A stretch of 64,000 nt of DNA from Gonocerus acuteangulatus (lineage: Eukaryota; Arthropoda; Insecta; Hemiptera; Coreidae): positions 11,216,198 to 11,280,197 of the forward strand of contig OX328123.1 in the NCBI GenBank assembly GCA_946811695.1, in the 5' to 3' direction. Of this stretch, positions 22,061 to 33,901 are shown in pieces. Under the pieces are notes generated by a model. That model was not told where the DNA came from. It was given only the letters and a program-made list of their open reading frames with translations, and ran no database searches. Each line of letters opens with the position of its first letter. Position 1 is the stretch's first letter. The position numbers and the translations under genes were made by a program.

Positions 22061-22680
22061 TTACTTCAAAGTTTAAGCACTTATTTCTCCGATTGACATA
22101 GCCTAATCAAAAATTGTTTCAGAATCTTTGTTGTAGAACATTTAGTAAGCTTTCGCATGGTAACCCTCCGTTTACCAATATTTCTAACTGTCTTCGAGAT
22201 ATTAGGGAATGTATACGAAGTTCCCAAAACATTTCATGTCTGTTAATAAAATATTTTATTCTAATCCTTCCTTGGCTCCAAACGTAACCAAAATTTTAAC
22301 ATATTAGTGTTGATAAAATTCAAACATGCAGAAAATGTTTCAACTGAATCACATAATTTTAAGTATCAAAATCAAAGACAAAAAGAACAGTTCGAATAAG
22401 CGAAATCAATTACTTTAAAGTTTTAAGCACTTATTTCTCCGATTGACATCGCCTAATCAAAACTTTCATTAGAACCTTTTTTGTAGAGCATTTAAGAAGC
22501 TTTCTAATGGTATTCTTCCGTTTCCCAAATTCTCAACCTTTTTCGAGATATTAAGGAAAGTATACAAAGTTACCAAAACTTTTTTATGTCTGTTAATAAA
22601 ATATTTTATTCTAATCCTTCCTTAACTGCAAACGCAACCAAAATTTCAACATATTAGTTTTAATGAAAGTAGAACATGCA
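22060..22680. repeat. roughly 350-bp tandem unit inside Family H
   Basis: Two copies of a unit starting 'aagcacttatttctccgatt' and running through 'gtagagcattta', 'ttcgagatatta', 'catgtctgttaataaaatat', 'ccaaaattt' and 'gaacatgcag'. The second copy is cut by the Gypsy element at 22683 and resumes at 30573. The same unit is duplicated at 36010-36620 in another copy, so the tandem arrangement belongs to the family. Confidence 0.7.
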
Positions 22681-22682
22681 GT

Positions 22683-23210
22683 TGTAAGGGACTGATCAGC
22701 AAGGACGGGATTTAGAGATATAGACAATGGGGAAATATTTTAGAGAAGCGGAAATTCCTTTTTAAAACTATAATTTACACAGAGGATACAAAACATAAAT
22801 ATCATAAACCATTGCTACGATGAGAGAAAAGGTTGAGTGAGAGAGACGGATAGGTAGAGTTATCAAATATGATCATTTGGGGAGATTATAGAGAATTTGG
22901 AACTGGCCTACCTCTGAACAGCATCTGGGCCGAAGTCTCAGGAACGGATGCAAACTCTGCTGCGGTCGGAGGTAAGCCAGCTCTTTTTAAACCCTTAGTA
23001 CCCCACTCCTGCTTTTGCAGGTGATTGAACTAGAAACTCTTGTCAGGTCTTAGATCTTCCAGGAATCTTACGAATCAGCCACGTGCAGTGCCAACATCCC
23101 AGACGCAACGTTTGCGGATTCGTGGTTCTCACATCTCTAGAGATGGACAGCCAACCTTTTCTCTCATCCTTATTCACTTAACAAGGCCAAAGGGAAAACG
23201 GGGCCTTACA
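22683..23210 (-). repeat. Gypsy 3' LTR
   Basis: 528 bp. In element sense (- strand) it starts TGTAAGG and ends CCTTACA, a 7-bp inverted terminal repeat. By eye it is identical to 30041-30568. The left flank ends 'cagt' (22679-22682), matching the right flank. Confidence 0.93.
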
Positions 23211-23222
23211 TCACCCCCCGAT
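23211..23222 (-). other. polypurine tract of the Gypsy element
   Basis: On the - strand 'atcggggggtga' directly precedes the 3' LTR, where plus-strand priming is expected. Confidence 0.65.
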
Positions 23223-23492
23223 TTTTCAAAGTCATGTTTCCCTTGGAACATTACTTTACCTTTAACACTACCCATCCTTATGTTACTAATAATAATAATA
23301 ATAAACAATATTAGTGCTAATAACAATACAGGTGATGCGCTGTAAAAATTAAAATAAAATAAACATTATTGGCATCTTTACAAGACAAAACCTCTCCCTT
23401 AGGAGGTAAAAATCCTTATGTTACCATTATTTTATAACTATACCGAACACTGTCGTCACAATCACTGAACGGCTACTACACTTTCGAGCGGT

Positions 23493-24836
23493 CTATATCC
23501 GCTCCGTTATTACAGATACGACACTTTCAGCTGCCGGTCGATGTATTACGAATCCTGCTGCCCCACTTCCTTCCGTTGGCTGCGAGTTTTGATTCGCACC
23601 ACGCCGGGATCTGAGTTTTGTAATTAGCAGGCCAGTGGTAAACCCAAGAAGTGCTATTAGAGCAACCGACCCGCCTGCTATCCATAGAAGTTCCCCTTCC
23701 TTCCCCTTCTTTTGGGCCGCAAGGATCCGTTCCACATCGCTCCATGTTCCCCATTCAGCCGAAGAGTTATTGGACGCTTCTTCGAGCTCCTTGAGCTCCT
23801 TCAAAGTATCCTCCCATACTGCGGGATCATATTCCTCTTTTACTGGCAGGTCCAAGGGTGGTTTGATCGTAACGTTGACCCATTGCAACTGCACCACCTG
23901 AGAGGATTCCCCAACGTCGGCTATCGGCAAAAGGCGATAATCAGGTGTCCAAGCTGTGCAACCAGGTGCTATGGTAAGCTGCCCACTTCCATCTAGAACC
24001 CGCTCTAGCGATTCTACTCCAGCACTCCCTCTGCATTGAAGATGGAGGCGAGTGGGCTTAGACATGCTATACCACCATAGCTCCTTGTGCTCGTCCCAAA
24101 TCCATGTGGGTGAAGATCTAGGATTCACCAAAGTCCACGGGCACCATTCCTTCGACGTATTCTCCTGGCGAAACGATGAGACAATACAAGATGGTGTTTG
24201 TCCGTGAAAGAATTTGAACTCGGCAGGACAGATCCATGGTATCCCGGGACGACATCTGGCTATATCCTGCTCCTGAAGAATTGAGTAGGCCTTCTCGTTG
24301 TGGCTCTCCAAGAAGAACGCCCCCTCCGGCTGAGCTGCAACCATTCTTCCTGTTTTATTCTCCTTAAGAGGCAAGGAGAGAACCTGATAAAGCACCATCT
24401 CCTGATCCGGAGTTTTTAAAGGCAATTCCACTACAGCTATTACTCCATCATCGGTTGCAATTGCATGTACTTCAGAAATTTGGTAGTAAATTTGGTCATG
24501 ATATCGGCTTCCCTCCGAGAGGAGTGTCAGTCCAGTTGGCAGAGCCTCTCTTACCTTCCCCAAAATCAGAGTTAACTCTTTAGGACCTAGCATCTCTCTA
24601 CTCAACTTTCCACTCATTGATGCACCTACTCCATTAAGAACTCTGCGGAATCTAAATAGGAATTCCGTTACTCCAGTTTCTAGGCTTCTGAGGGACGAGG
24701 AAAGGTACAGGGAACTTTGGATGAGGTTAGTAACACGCGATATGTTCGTTTGAAGTTGCGCCTCTTTTTGAAAACCTTCCTTCAAAATTCTACGGACCAC
24801 CCCAGACAACCCTGAAATAAGATATTCAGGAATCAT
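23493..24836 (-). CDS. Gypsy env-like glycoprotein gene
   Basis: 447 codons, open throughout, overlapping the end of pol by 11 nt in another frame. The N-terminal stretch 'LISGLSGVVRRILKEG' resembles the fusion-peptide region of F-type (baculovirus/errantivirus) envelope proteins; I see no signal peptide or furin site in this frame, so a spliced upstream leader is likely. Several N-glycosylation sites are present (NKT, NTS, NVT, NSS). A single membrane segment lies near aa 383-405, followed by a short basic tail (KLRSRR). Family members mediate infection between cells. Function here is inferred; the copy is an endogenous insect element. Confidence 0.75.
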   Translation of the reverse strand: MIPEYLISGLSGVVRRILKEGFQKEAQLQTNISRVTNLIQSSLYLSSSLRSLETGVTEFLFRFRRVLNGVGASMSGKLSREMLGPKELTLILGKVREALPTGLTLLSEGSRYHDQIYYQISEVHAIATDDGVIAVVELPLKTPDQEMVLYQVLSLPLKENKTGRMVAAQPEGAFFLESHNEKAYSILQEQDIARCRPGIPWICPAEFKFFHGQTPSCIVSSFRQENTSKEWCPWTLVNPRSSPTWIWDEHKELWWYSMSKPTRLHLQCRGSAGVESLERVLDGSGQLTIAPGCTAWTPDYRLLPIADVGESSQVVQLQWVNVTIKPPLDLPVKEEYDPAVWEDTLKELKELEEASNNSSAEWGTWSDVERILAAQKKGKEGELLWIAGGSVALIALLGFTTGLLITKLRSRRGANQNSQPTEGSGAAGFVIHRPAAESVVSVITERI

Positions 24837-27003
24837 TTTCAGGCAACTTAGCTCTCCTCCTAAGCGGGTATGGGGACCTACGAGAAAAAGTTAAAGTTTT
24901 CCCCTCTGGTGTCCAAGTAGCATCAGGTTTCCCCTTTGGCTGAGCTTGGCTCTCGCTATCTGAACCACTGGAACTTTCCCCGGAAGTCCCACCTGTCTCA
25001 ATCCGTCCTTCGTTTCCCTCCCCTTGACTATCCTGGGTTATTTCCCTGTTTTCTTCCTCAGGAGAGGATCTAACGCCCAGAGGGCAGGCAGGGTCATTAC
25101 ATTCTGGCGATCTTCCCGCAGCAACCGGACAGTGTCTGTGAATCTCACTCTGCGTTTCAATTTCATCTTGGTCCTCACAAGAGTCGTCTTCTGAGCCATA
25201 ACAACACCTTGGGTTAATTTCCCATTCCGGCTCCATGACCTCATCTTCCGACCCTTCCACTTCCCGGGTTGCCCCACCTGCCTTCGTCATAACCATAGGG
25301 TGCGAATCCCCTCCTCCCCCCGGGGCCCGTTTTAGCCTATTTATATGAACTACAGTCAGAGATCCAGTGGCCAGTCGGATCTCATAGTTCACTCGCGAAA
25401 GAACCCTTTCTACTTTGTGTGGGCCTGTCCAGGGACAGTGGAATTTTGGGCAGTGACCTACCTTCACTGCCGGCACATGGAGATATACGAGGTCCCCCAC
25501 TCGGAAGAGTCTGTCTCTGCGATTTCGGTTGCAGTACCTAGTTCTCTCCGCCCATGCTTTTTCTGCTCGCTCTCTGGCCTGCTGGTAGGCTTGGCCAAGT
25601 TTTTCTTGTAGCCGCTTTATTGGGTTCCGCCGACAATCACCTTCTACATCGACGACCGGTTTTGCTTGCCCACTGGGAGGTTCTAACTCCCGGCCAAACA
25701 GTAAGTAGTTCGGAGAATATCCCGTCGAAGAATGGGGAATTCCCCGATAGGCCATTACTGCATAGGGTACCCATTTATCCCAATCTCGGCCGTCCTTCCG
25801 CACGAAGTGGGCCACCGAATCAGTCAACGTCCTGTGAAGCCTCTCCACCATACCATTACCTTCAGGGTGGTAGGCTGTGGTTTGCAGTTTCTTGATCCCC
25901 AGGATCCTACAGACCTCCTTAAACAGCTGCGCCACAAAATTTCGACCTTGATCTGTCAATACTCTCTGCGGCACCCCATGCCGTGCTACAATGTGCTCTA
26001 CAAAGGCCTTGGCAGTCTCTTCGGCGGTTTGCTCCCGGATAGGGATGGCTTCGGCATATCTGGTGAAGTTGTCTATCATGGTGAGTAGGAACTTGTTTCC
26101 CTTCTTGGTTTTCGGGAGGGGCCCAACTATGTCCAACGAAATTTGTTCGAAGGGAGTCGTCGCCATGAAGGGTTTATCGAGCGGTACCTTCAGTCCTGCA
26201 GGGGTCTTGCGTTTTGCACACTCCTGACATCTCTCCACAAAGGACCTCACCTCTCTCTTCATACCCGGCCAGTAGTAGGAGGAGCTAATCACCGACGCAG
26301 TTCGTTCTACTCCTGGATGTCCTGCCCAGGGTGGAGAGTGGCAGGCCTCAATTATCCTCGTTCGTAGTTTAGGCGGTACTATAGCCTTCCAGCTCTCGGA
26401 GTCCTGGCAATTGTTGGTTCGGTAGAGAACCTCTTCAGCATCCTTATAAATCTGCTTACTTTTGCCTACTAGTCCTTGGCACCACGGGTCAGATTCTTGT
26501 GCCTCTTTTAGCTCGGACCTAGTCACTCCTCCTTTCCCGGCGTCCACCCACGCAACTCGCCGACTAAGCGCATCCGCATTCTGATGCTTCTTTCCTGGCT
26601 TATGTTCGACTTCATAGTCGAATTCGGAGAGCCTCAACGACCACCGGGTTAGACGGGCAGAAGAGTCCTTTATGTTGAGCATCCATTTGAGCGCGGCATG
26701 GTCAGTTATCAATTTAAAGCGTCTCCCCAAAAGGTAGCAGCGGAATAACTTAGTTGCCCAAACGACCGCTAGTAACTCCCTCTCTGTAGCGGAGTACTTG
26801 GTCTCGGCCGTGTTGAGCTGTCTGCTGGCGTAGCAGATAGGGCGCTCCCTTCCGTTCCTGACCTGAGACAGCACCGCTCCCAGAGCCACCCCTGAGGCAT
26901 CCGTACTGAGAAGGAATGGGTCTCGGAAATCCGGGTAGGTCAATACACCTTCTGAGGAAAGAGCGTCCTTTAGCTGTTCAAAAGCTTTTTGCTCCGGTTG
27001 GCC
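24826..27003 (-). pseudogene. Gypsy pol, 3' part: RNase H and integrase
   Basis: In frame with the gag-pol ORF upstream and separated from it only by one TGA codon (27004-27006). Counting from the first internal start-like codon at 26943: RNase H begins 'LSTDASGVALGAVLSQ'; an HHCC zinc domain follows near aa 205-245; the integrase core has 'LDIVGPLPK' (about aa 270), 'TDQGRNFVAQLF' (about 330) and 'GMVERLHRTL' (about 365), so D, D and E are all present. A GPY/F-type module (PWTGPHKVERVL) and a long acidic C-terminal tail complete the protein. No other break is visible. Classed as pseudogene because of the stop. Confidence 0.85.
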
Positions 27004-29748
27004 TCAGGCGAACTGGACGCGGGGACTGGTCATTGCAGTAAGGGGTCTGGCTTTGGCCGCAAAATCAGGGACAAACCGCCTATAGTAGTTTGCCAGCCCT
27101 AAGAAGCTCCGTAACTCCCCTGGGTTCTTTGGGCGCGGAAAGGACTTTACAGCCTCAACCTTCATGGGGTCCGGCTTCACTCCTTCGTTTGTTACGATGT
27201 GGCCTAAGTAGTTTACCTCGCTTACCGCGAAGTTACACTTTCCCCAGTTGGCTTTCAAATTCGCTGACCTGAGAATTCCTAGGAGCTGCTGAAGCAATTT
27301 GATATGACCATCCAGGCCTTCGCTGTAGACTACCGTGTCATCTAGGTATACTAGGCATCCTCGCCCTTTTAGCCTTCCCAAAAGTCGGTCCATTGTGCGT
27401 TGAAAGGTCGCCGGGGCTCCAGAGAGGCCAAATGCCATTTTCTTATACTCAAAATGACCTTCCGTCGTAGTGAAGGCTGTCTTTTCTTGATGTTCTCTGG
27501 CTATGGGTATCTGCCAGTAACCGCTCGACAAGTCTAGGGTGCTAAAGTAACGGCTGGAGCCTAGCTGTTCTAATGTCTCCTGTATAAGTGGCAGAGGATA
27601 GGCGTCCGCTCTCGTCACCGCATTGAGTCCTCTAAAGTCCGTACAAAAGCGGTACTTAATCTCTCCATCTGGCAACTTCTTACGGACCAGTACTACGGGT
27701 GCAGACCATGGGCTGTCCGAGGGGGCAATAACTCCTTTTTTGAGCATATCTTCTATCTTCTCTTTTACTATTTGCCGTTCGTGAAATGGCACTCTGTAGG
27801 GCCGCTTGGCTACCGGTGCGGCCTCCCCGGTCTCGATTCGATGTTGCACCGGCAGGCTACAACCCTCGGTACTTGGTTCCTCGAAGACATCCCGATATTC
27901 CCAGATCACATCGCCGATGGGTACTCTCTCCTCCTGAGACAGGTGCTGGAGCTTCTGGCTAATATCCTCTTGGGTGAGTCGACTGTTCGCGTTTAACTTA
28001 TCAGAAACCTCCGTGTGAATGTCTTCGGTCGACACCTGGCGCGCCACTCCAACAGACTGGTGCTTCTGCACCCTTACCATTTCCTCTGAGGTGTTGATTG
28101 CCTTTAGCCATACAGTCCCCTTTTCACACCCCGAGACAACCCTGGCAATCCTTACCTCTGGCTGGTCAAGATAGCTCGGTTCGACTAGCAAGACCTGGCC
28201 TTCAGCCCCTCGCGCTACCCTGCCCTTAAATAGCTTCTCCGACAGGGGAGGAAGGGTCAGTGTACGCCTTGTCCTAACAGGATACGTCGACTCGGGCCCG
28301 TTCTGCTTTTCCTGGCGACGGACGCCCGTCGGCATTTCTTCTCGTCGATGCCTCGGCCTAACGCGACACTTACTTGGACTGTACCTCTCGGCAAGCGCCT
28401 GCGACTCTCGGATAACCTCCTCGATCCATCGCTCATCCTTCTCTCTTTTCTCAATGCACCTCCGTTCCTCTTCTCTCACAGACACTGGGTCAACTATCAC
28501 CTTCCGGAGTACCTCCTCCCTGCCTGCTGCCACTTCCCCTGTGTTTAGATTGACCGTCACCCGAAGCCTTTTCAGAAGATCCATACCTAAGAGGCCATCG
28601 CACCCGATGTCCACATCGGCCACAGTAAGGACGTGCTGAACTCCAACCGTTCCGAGACAGACCTGTACCTCCTGTACCCCCTTTACCTTCAGCGGGTTGC
28701 CTGTTATTCCTCGCACTACATCTCGGGCTGGGCTGATTGCCGTTCCTCGAATGGGCTGTCGTATCAGCGAGATATCCGCCCCAGTATCCACGAGCATTCG
28801 ATGTGGTATCCGGTTAATTTCAACCCTTGCATACAATCCAGCATCCCTTTTTCCTTGTAAGCCCATAAGCCTATTGCCCCTTCTCTCTCCTTTTTTGGGA
28901 GAAATATCACTAACCCTCTCTGTTTGTCGACATCCCCTGGCCCAATGATTCGTATCCCCGCAGCGATAACAGCCACTTGGATTACCCTTCTCAATGACCC
29001 TTACTTCGCTTTGTCCAACTTCCTCGGGACTGGGAATTTCGTTATCCTGGGGATTCTTCTCTACAGTAAATATTCCCTTTTCGTGTCGCCCTAACTCCGT
29101 TTCAATGGCTCTAGCCTTCTCAATCGCGGTTTGTAATTCCTTTGGGAACGCGAGTCTCGTCAGCCTCCCAATCTCTCCTCCGAGCCCATTTAAATATGAT
29201 GTAAGGACGACTTTATCCAGTTGTTTGCGAGCCCCTATAACTTCTTCCTCCGATCCCTCACCTGAGAGTGATCGTTCACCCATCTCCCGACAACGATCTC
29301 CGAAAGTTCTGACATCCTCCCCACGCTCTTGTTTCATTGAACTAAGCTGAAGGAGAAACTGCTCAGGTTGCATAGTCGCCTTAAAGCGGTCTAAAAGAGC
29401 ATCTCGAATCGTGGAATATTTTACATTTGGCCCCTTGAGATCCGATCTGCTGGCCAAAAATTTCGCAGCCATCCCTTTCAGTCTCATCCTTAACACAAGG
29501 GATTTATCACGATCTTCCCAGTTTCCGCTAGTTGCCACTAATTCCAAACCATTGAGATAGTCTTGGATTGGAACCCCAGAATCGTCACCGGACCATGGAC
29601 CGACCATTCCCTGAAGAGAAAGATCCCTCTTTCCTTGCTTACCCTCATGCCTTGTCCTCTCGAATTCTTCCCTGAATTGCTCATTTGCAGCCAACGCCTG
29701 ATCCAATGCCGTTTTCAGATCGGCAAACTGCTGTTCCGTTACCACCAT
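27004..29748 (-). CDS. Gypsy gag-pol, 5' part: gag, protease, RT
   Basis: 914 codons. Gag occupies about aa 1-275 and ends in one CCHC knuckle (CYRCGDTNHWARGC, about aa 258-271). The protease follows with 'MLVDTGADISLI' (about aa 315). The RT has 'RFCTDFRGLNAVT', 'LDLSSGYWQIP', 'AFGLSGAPATFQR' and the catalytic 'VYLDDTVVYS' (about aa 800). Gag and pol are fused in one frame without a frameshift. The ORF ends in TGA at 27004-27006, at the RT connection region where Ty3/Gypsy proteins are normally open. The start is the first ATG after the 5' leader. Confidence 0.9.
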   Translation of the reverse strand: MVVTEQQFADLKTALDQALAANEQFREEFERTRHEGKQGKRDLSLQGMVGPWSGDDSGVPIQDYLNGLELVATSGNWEDRDKSLVLRMRLKGMAAKFLASRSDLKGPNVKYSTIRDALLDRFKATMQPEQFLLQLSSMKQERGEDVRTFGDRCREMGERSLSGEGSEEEVIGARKQLDKVVLTSYLNGLGGEIGRLTRLAFPKELQTAIEKARAIETELGRHEKGIFTVEKNPQDNEIPSPEEVGQSEVRVIEKGNPSGCYRCGDTNHWARGCRQTERVSDISPKKGERRGNRLMGLQGKRDAGLYARVEINRIPHRMLVDTGADISLIRQPIRGTAISPARDVVRGITGNPLKVKGVQEVQVCLGTVGVQHVLTVADVDIGCDGLLGMDLLKRLRVTVNLNTGEVAAGREEVLRKVIVDPVSVREEERRCIEKREKDERWIEEVIRESQALAERYSPSKCRVRPRHRREEMPTGVRRQEKQNGPESTYPVRTRRTLTLPPLSEKLFKGRVARGAEGQVLLVEPSYLDQPEVRIARVVSGCEKGTVWLKAINTSEEMVRVQKHQSVGVARQVSTEDIHTEVSDKLNANSRLTQEDISQKLQHLSQEERVPIGDVIWEYRDVFEEPSTEGCSLPVQHRIETGEAAPVAKRPYRVPFHERQIVKEKIEDMLKKGVIAPSDSPWSAPVVLVRKKLPDGEIKYRFCTDFRGLNAVTRADAYPLPLIQETLEQLGSSRYFSTLDLSSGYWQIPIAREHQEKTAFTTTEGHFEYKKMAFGLSGAPATFQRTMDRLLGRLKGRGCLVYLDDTVVYSEGLDGHIKLLQQLLGILRSANLKANWGKCNFAVSEVNYLGHIVTNEGVKPDPMKVEAVKSFPRPKNPGELRSFLGLANYYRRFVPDFAAKARPLTAMTSPRVQFA

Positions 29749-30021
29749 CGTATAGCTCTATTTTCAACGTTTCCAATTAACCCCAACACGTTATGCTTAC
29801 GAATAGGGATTGCTTTACTCTCTAACAGGGCTAACCACCAAATATCCGTATTTGGCGGTCCTTAAACCAGGAAACGTGAGGACATTGAATGAACAACTAC
29901 CCAGCGCCGAGATATCAGTTCGAGGAATTGTCCTATCAGCGTCAGCAGTACAGCCGCCGGCCTATCTCGAGAGCAGGGTTCTTATCTAATGCCGGCTTGC
30001 AGCTGGACATTTAAATAATAC

Positions 30022-30038
30022 CCGGAAACCTGACACCA
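30022..30038 (-). other. Gypsy primer binding site, tRNA-Leu-like
   Basis: On the - strand 'tggtgtcagg' begins two bases inside the 5' LTR. It would pair with a tRNA ending in CCTGACACCA, as used by some insect Gypsy elements (tRNA-Leu type). The identity of the tRNA is an inference from the terminal 10 bases. Confidence 0.55.
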
Positions 30039-30040
30039 TT

Positions 30041-30568
30041 TGTAAGGGACTGATCAGCAAGGACGGGATTTAGAGATATAGACAATGGGGAAATATTTTA
30101 GAGAAGCGGAAATTCCTTTTTAAAACTATAATTTACACAGAGGATACAAAACATAAATATCATAAACCATTGCTACGATGAGAGAAAAGGTTGAGTGAGA
30201 GAGACGGATAGGTAGAGTTATCAAATATGATCATTTGGGGAGATTATAGAGAATTTGGAACTGGCCTACCTCTGAACAGCATCTGGGCCGAAGTCTCAGG
30301 AACGGATGCAAACTCTGCTGCGGTCGGAGGTAAGCCAGCTCTTTTTAAACCCTTAGTACCCCACTCCTGCTTTTGCAGGTGATTGAACTAGAAACTCTTG
30401 TCAGGTCTTAGATCTTCCAGGAATCTTACGAATCAGCCACGTGCAGTGCCAACATCCCAGACGCAACGTTTGCGGATTCGTGGTTCTCACATCTCTAGAG
30501 ATGGACAGCCAACCTTTTCTCTCATCCTTATTCACTTAACAAGGCCAAAGGGAAAACGGGGCCTTACA
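30041..30568 (-). repeat. Gypsy 5' LTR
   Basis: 528 bp, same as 22683-23210 by eye. It is followed by 'cagt' (30569-30572), giving a 4-bp target duplication with 22679-22682, as expected for Ty3/Gypsy integrases. It should carry the promoter for the - strand transcript. Confidence 0.93.
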
Positions 30569-30889
30569 CAGTAAATGTTATCCCAAACCAAAAACGGCAA
30601 TCATAAATTATTTTTTCAGTTTTCTCGAAAACGGTTAAAACTATCGCCTTGAAAATGGTTCCATTCGATTTCCTAGCCCATGAAGCCTATAAAAAGAGTA
30701 CTTAGAAGCGTATGAACTCTAAAACGTAAGCGTTACGATTTTTTTTGCGCGATTTTCGCCCCAAACGCCATCTTCCTGTGGGCGGATTTTGCTGGTTAAC
30801 GAACTTGATCTTTCAAATTGGACGACAGATTTTTGTACCAAATTTCATCAAAATCGGACCATCAGGGAAGCCAGAAATGAGCGAACAGG

Positions 30890-31000
<111 letters not shown>

Positions 31001-31134
31001 AATTTGAACCACCGTTATTTTCGGTCTCTAGGGGTTCTGAAACGCGAAATTTTCTTGTCGGCACTTCCGGATCGTTTCATTGTATCAACCTTATAAGCGG
31101 GGTTCCTCCCTATGGGGGAGGGAGGAACCGCGCT

Positions 31135-31883
31135 AAAACTGAGGTTATACTGTTTACTCGGAGAAGACCTAAAGTATACCCTGAAGTAAAGATTTTCGGA
31201 AATTCAATCCCATGGTCAAAAAATGTTAAGTATCTTGGAGTAAATTTGGACTCTAAACTGACTTACAGGAACCATATTAACATTCAATGTAATAAGGCTA
31301 TTGCTATATTACAATCCTTATTTCCTCTAATGAATAGAAACTCAGGATTAAGCATAATTAACAAAAGACTTATTTGTTATTTATATATTAGGCCTGTGTT
31401 ACTTTATGCTTGCCCTATTTGGTCTATGACATGTGAAACCAACAAGAGGAAATTACAGGTGACTCAAAATAAATGCTTGAGATTCATTGGTTCTTTTCCC
31501 CGATGGACTCCTATCATGCATATGCATGAAGTTTTTGACATCCCTATAATAAATCTGTACATAATTAAAGTGACACAGCATTTCTTTGAAGCATGTCAAA
31601 GTAGCAGCTATAAGCATATTGCTGATATAGTTAATTATAATTATCATAGCCTAAATTATAAGCGTTACAAGTATAAGAGGCTCAGGCATGTTACCTTTTG
31701 ATTATCAGTGTATAGGGTTTTTTTTTTTGTATTTTTCCCTTATAATATTTTAGTAATAAAAATTAAATAGATGTAGGTAATTTAGAATAGTTGTAAAAGC
31801 TTATAGCTTGGATACTTGTATTTAATTAATTGTAAAAATTCATTTTATTTGTTTACATTTCTTTGGACAATAAAATTCTTTTT
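31135..31883 (+). pseudogene. LINE A ORF2 3' part and 3' end
   Basis: It continues the RT thumb/C-terminal region in the same sense as 20148: the residues before (RLNSEK) and after (TEVILFTRRRP) the insertion join in frame by simple abutment. Motifs include 'KYLGVNLDSKLTYRNHI' and 'LLYACPIWSM'. The ORF ends at 31701 and a 3' UTR follows, ending 'ggacaataaaattctt'. A second copy of this segment at 40768-40960 is uninterrupted at the same place and acts as the empty site. Confidence 0.85.
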
Positions 31884-32047
31884 AGCGCGGTTCCTCCCTC
31901 CCCCATAGGGAGGAACCCCGCTTATAAGGTTGATACAATGAAACAATCCGGAAGTGCCGACAAGAAAATTTCGCGTTTCAGAACCCCTAGAGACCGAAAA
32001 TAACGGTGGTTCAAATTTGTATATATATATATGTATATATTTATTTA

Positions 32048-32102
<55 letters not shown>

Positions 32103-32960
32103 CTGTTCGCTCATTTCTGGCTTCCCTGATGGTCCGATTTTGATGAAATTTGGTACAAAAATCCGTCGTCCAATTTGAAAGATCAAGTTCGTTAACCAGC
32201 AAAATCCGCCCATTATCTGCATGTTCTACTTTCATTAAAACTAATATGTTAAAAGTTATGTTACGTTTGGAGTTAAGGAAGGGTTAGAATAAAATATTTT
32301 ATGAACAGACATGAAAAGTTTTGGGAACTTCGTATACTTTCATTAATATCTCGAACACGGTTGGGAAATCGTGGTAAGTGGATAGAAACTATTTGAAAGC
32401 TTACAAAATTCTCTACAAAAATGATTCTAAAACTATTTTTGATTAGGTTATGTCAATTGGAGAAATAAGTGCTTAAAACTTCAAATACGTCTGTTTTGTT
32501 CTTATGAACGGGTTTTTTGTCGTTCTTTTTGTAATTTTTGTCTCTTTCCCTTGGTTTTTATTGCTTTTTATTTTTGTAATTTATTATGTTAGGAAAATGT
32601 ATTTGTTTGTAAAACAGGATAGGAAAAATGAGACCAATTTTCTGTTGCTAGAAATAATGAAAATTTTGGGAACTTCGTATACTTTCATTAATATCTCGAA
32701 AACGGTTGAAAATCTTGTGAAGCGAAAGGTTACCATTCGAAAGCTTACTAAATGGTCTACAAAAAATGTTCTGACGAAAGTTTTAAATAGGCGATGTCAA
32801 TCGGAGAAATAAGTGCTTAAACCTTTAAAGTAATTGATTTCGTTTATTTGAACGGTTTTTTTTGTCTGTTTTTATTCCTATTTTTTCATTGCTTATAGTT
32901 GGATAATGTATTTGACAATAAAAGAGATTAATTAAAATAAGAAAAACAATTCGAACAGGT
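31884..32960 (-). mobile_element. Family H copy, truncated
   Basis: Starts 'agcgcggttcctccctcccc' (the 3' hairpin on the - strand), directly after the LINE A 3' end and its T-run. Contains 'tccggaagtgccgac', (TA)n at 32024-32098, 'gatgaaatttggtacaaaaa' and two partial internal units. It fades near 32960. An open frame at 32504-32812 is repeat sequence, not a gene. Confidence 0.75.
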
Positions 32961-33707
32961 AGATATCGAAAAAAGCTGTGCTTCAAATTAGAATCTATTG
33001 TTGAGTAATTATATGAATCTTTGGATAATAATTCCAATAGTTAAAATTATAACTAAATTGGAAAATATGTATTTAATAGAACTCATTAAACCTTTTACAG
33101 AGAACTCTATTTTTTATTTTAATTTTATTGATCAACAGGTCTTTGCATATATTTAAAAACTCTGTTGATATAACCTCAATATCGTTTTTTTGTTTTTATG
33201 CCAATCTATAATTCCTATGGGTTAATATGTTTTTTAAATTGAAGCTTTAAAGTCTCAACAGGAATATTTGTGTAATCACCCTTCACAGTTAATTTATTAG
33301 AACCATGAGTGACCGTTTTTGTGTTACAACTAACAATCTTTGAAAACGAAGTTTGACTATCCTTGTTAATATTATTTTGCTTCTGTTTGGCCAAGATTTT
33401 CTATTCATGATCTAATTCTCCTTGAATTTTTTGACTAGATCATGAACCTATTTTAAGGACTCTTAAATTCCTTAATTTAATTGAGGAAGTTTATCAAGCT
33501 TGATATAATCACTTTTGGGTTAATACGGGTGGTCTATACCGAGTCCTTTGTTTGTAAACACAAAGAGCCTTCTGAGTAACGGTAAAGGGCAGTAAAAGTA
33601 TATGACTTTACCTGGAAGTAGACCCTGCATACAGAGAATTACAATACGAGACCTCATTCTTTCTTTCACCAGCTCCCGTGTAACACCTTAGATCTGTTTA
33701 CATTGTT
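32961..33707. other. unexplained AT-rich spacer
   Basis: Between two Family H copies. No repeat partner, exon or RNA gene is visible. Confidence 0.35.
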
Positions 33708-33842
33708 AGCGCGGTTCCTCCCTCCCTTCATAGGGAGGAACCCCGCTTATAAAATTGATCTCATGAAACAATCCGGAAGTGCCGACTAGAAAATTTCGCG
33801 TTTCAGAACCCCTAGAGACCGAAAATAACAGTGGTTCAAATT

Positions 33843-33901
<59 letters not shown>

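Noticed and set aside
32504..32812. 102-codon frame with a hydrophobic N-terminus that looks like a membrane protein
   Set aside because: The sequence is Family H interior, repeated at 34480-34790 with different frames; not conserved as protein.
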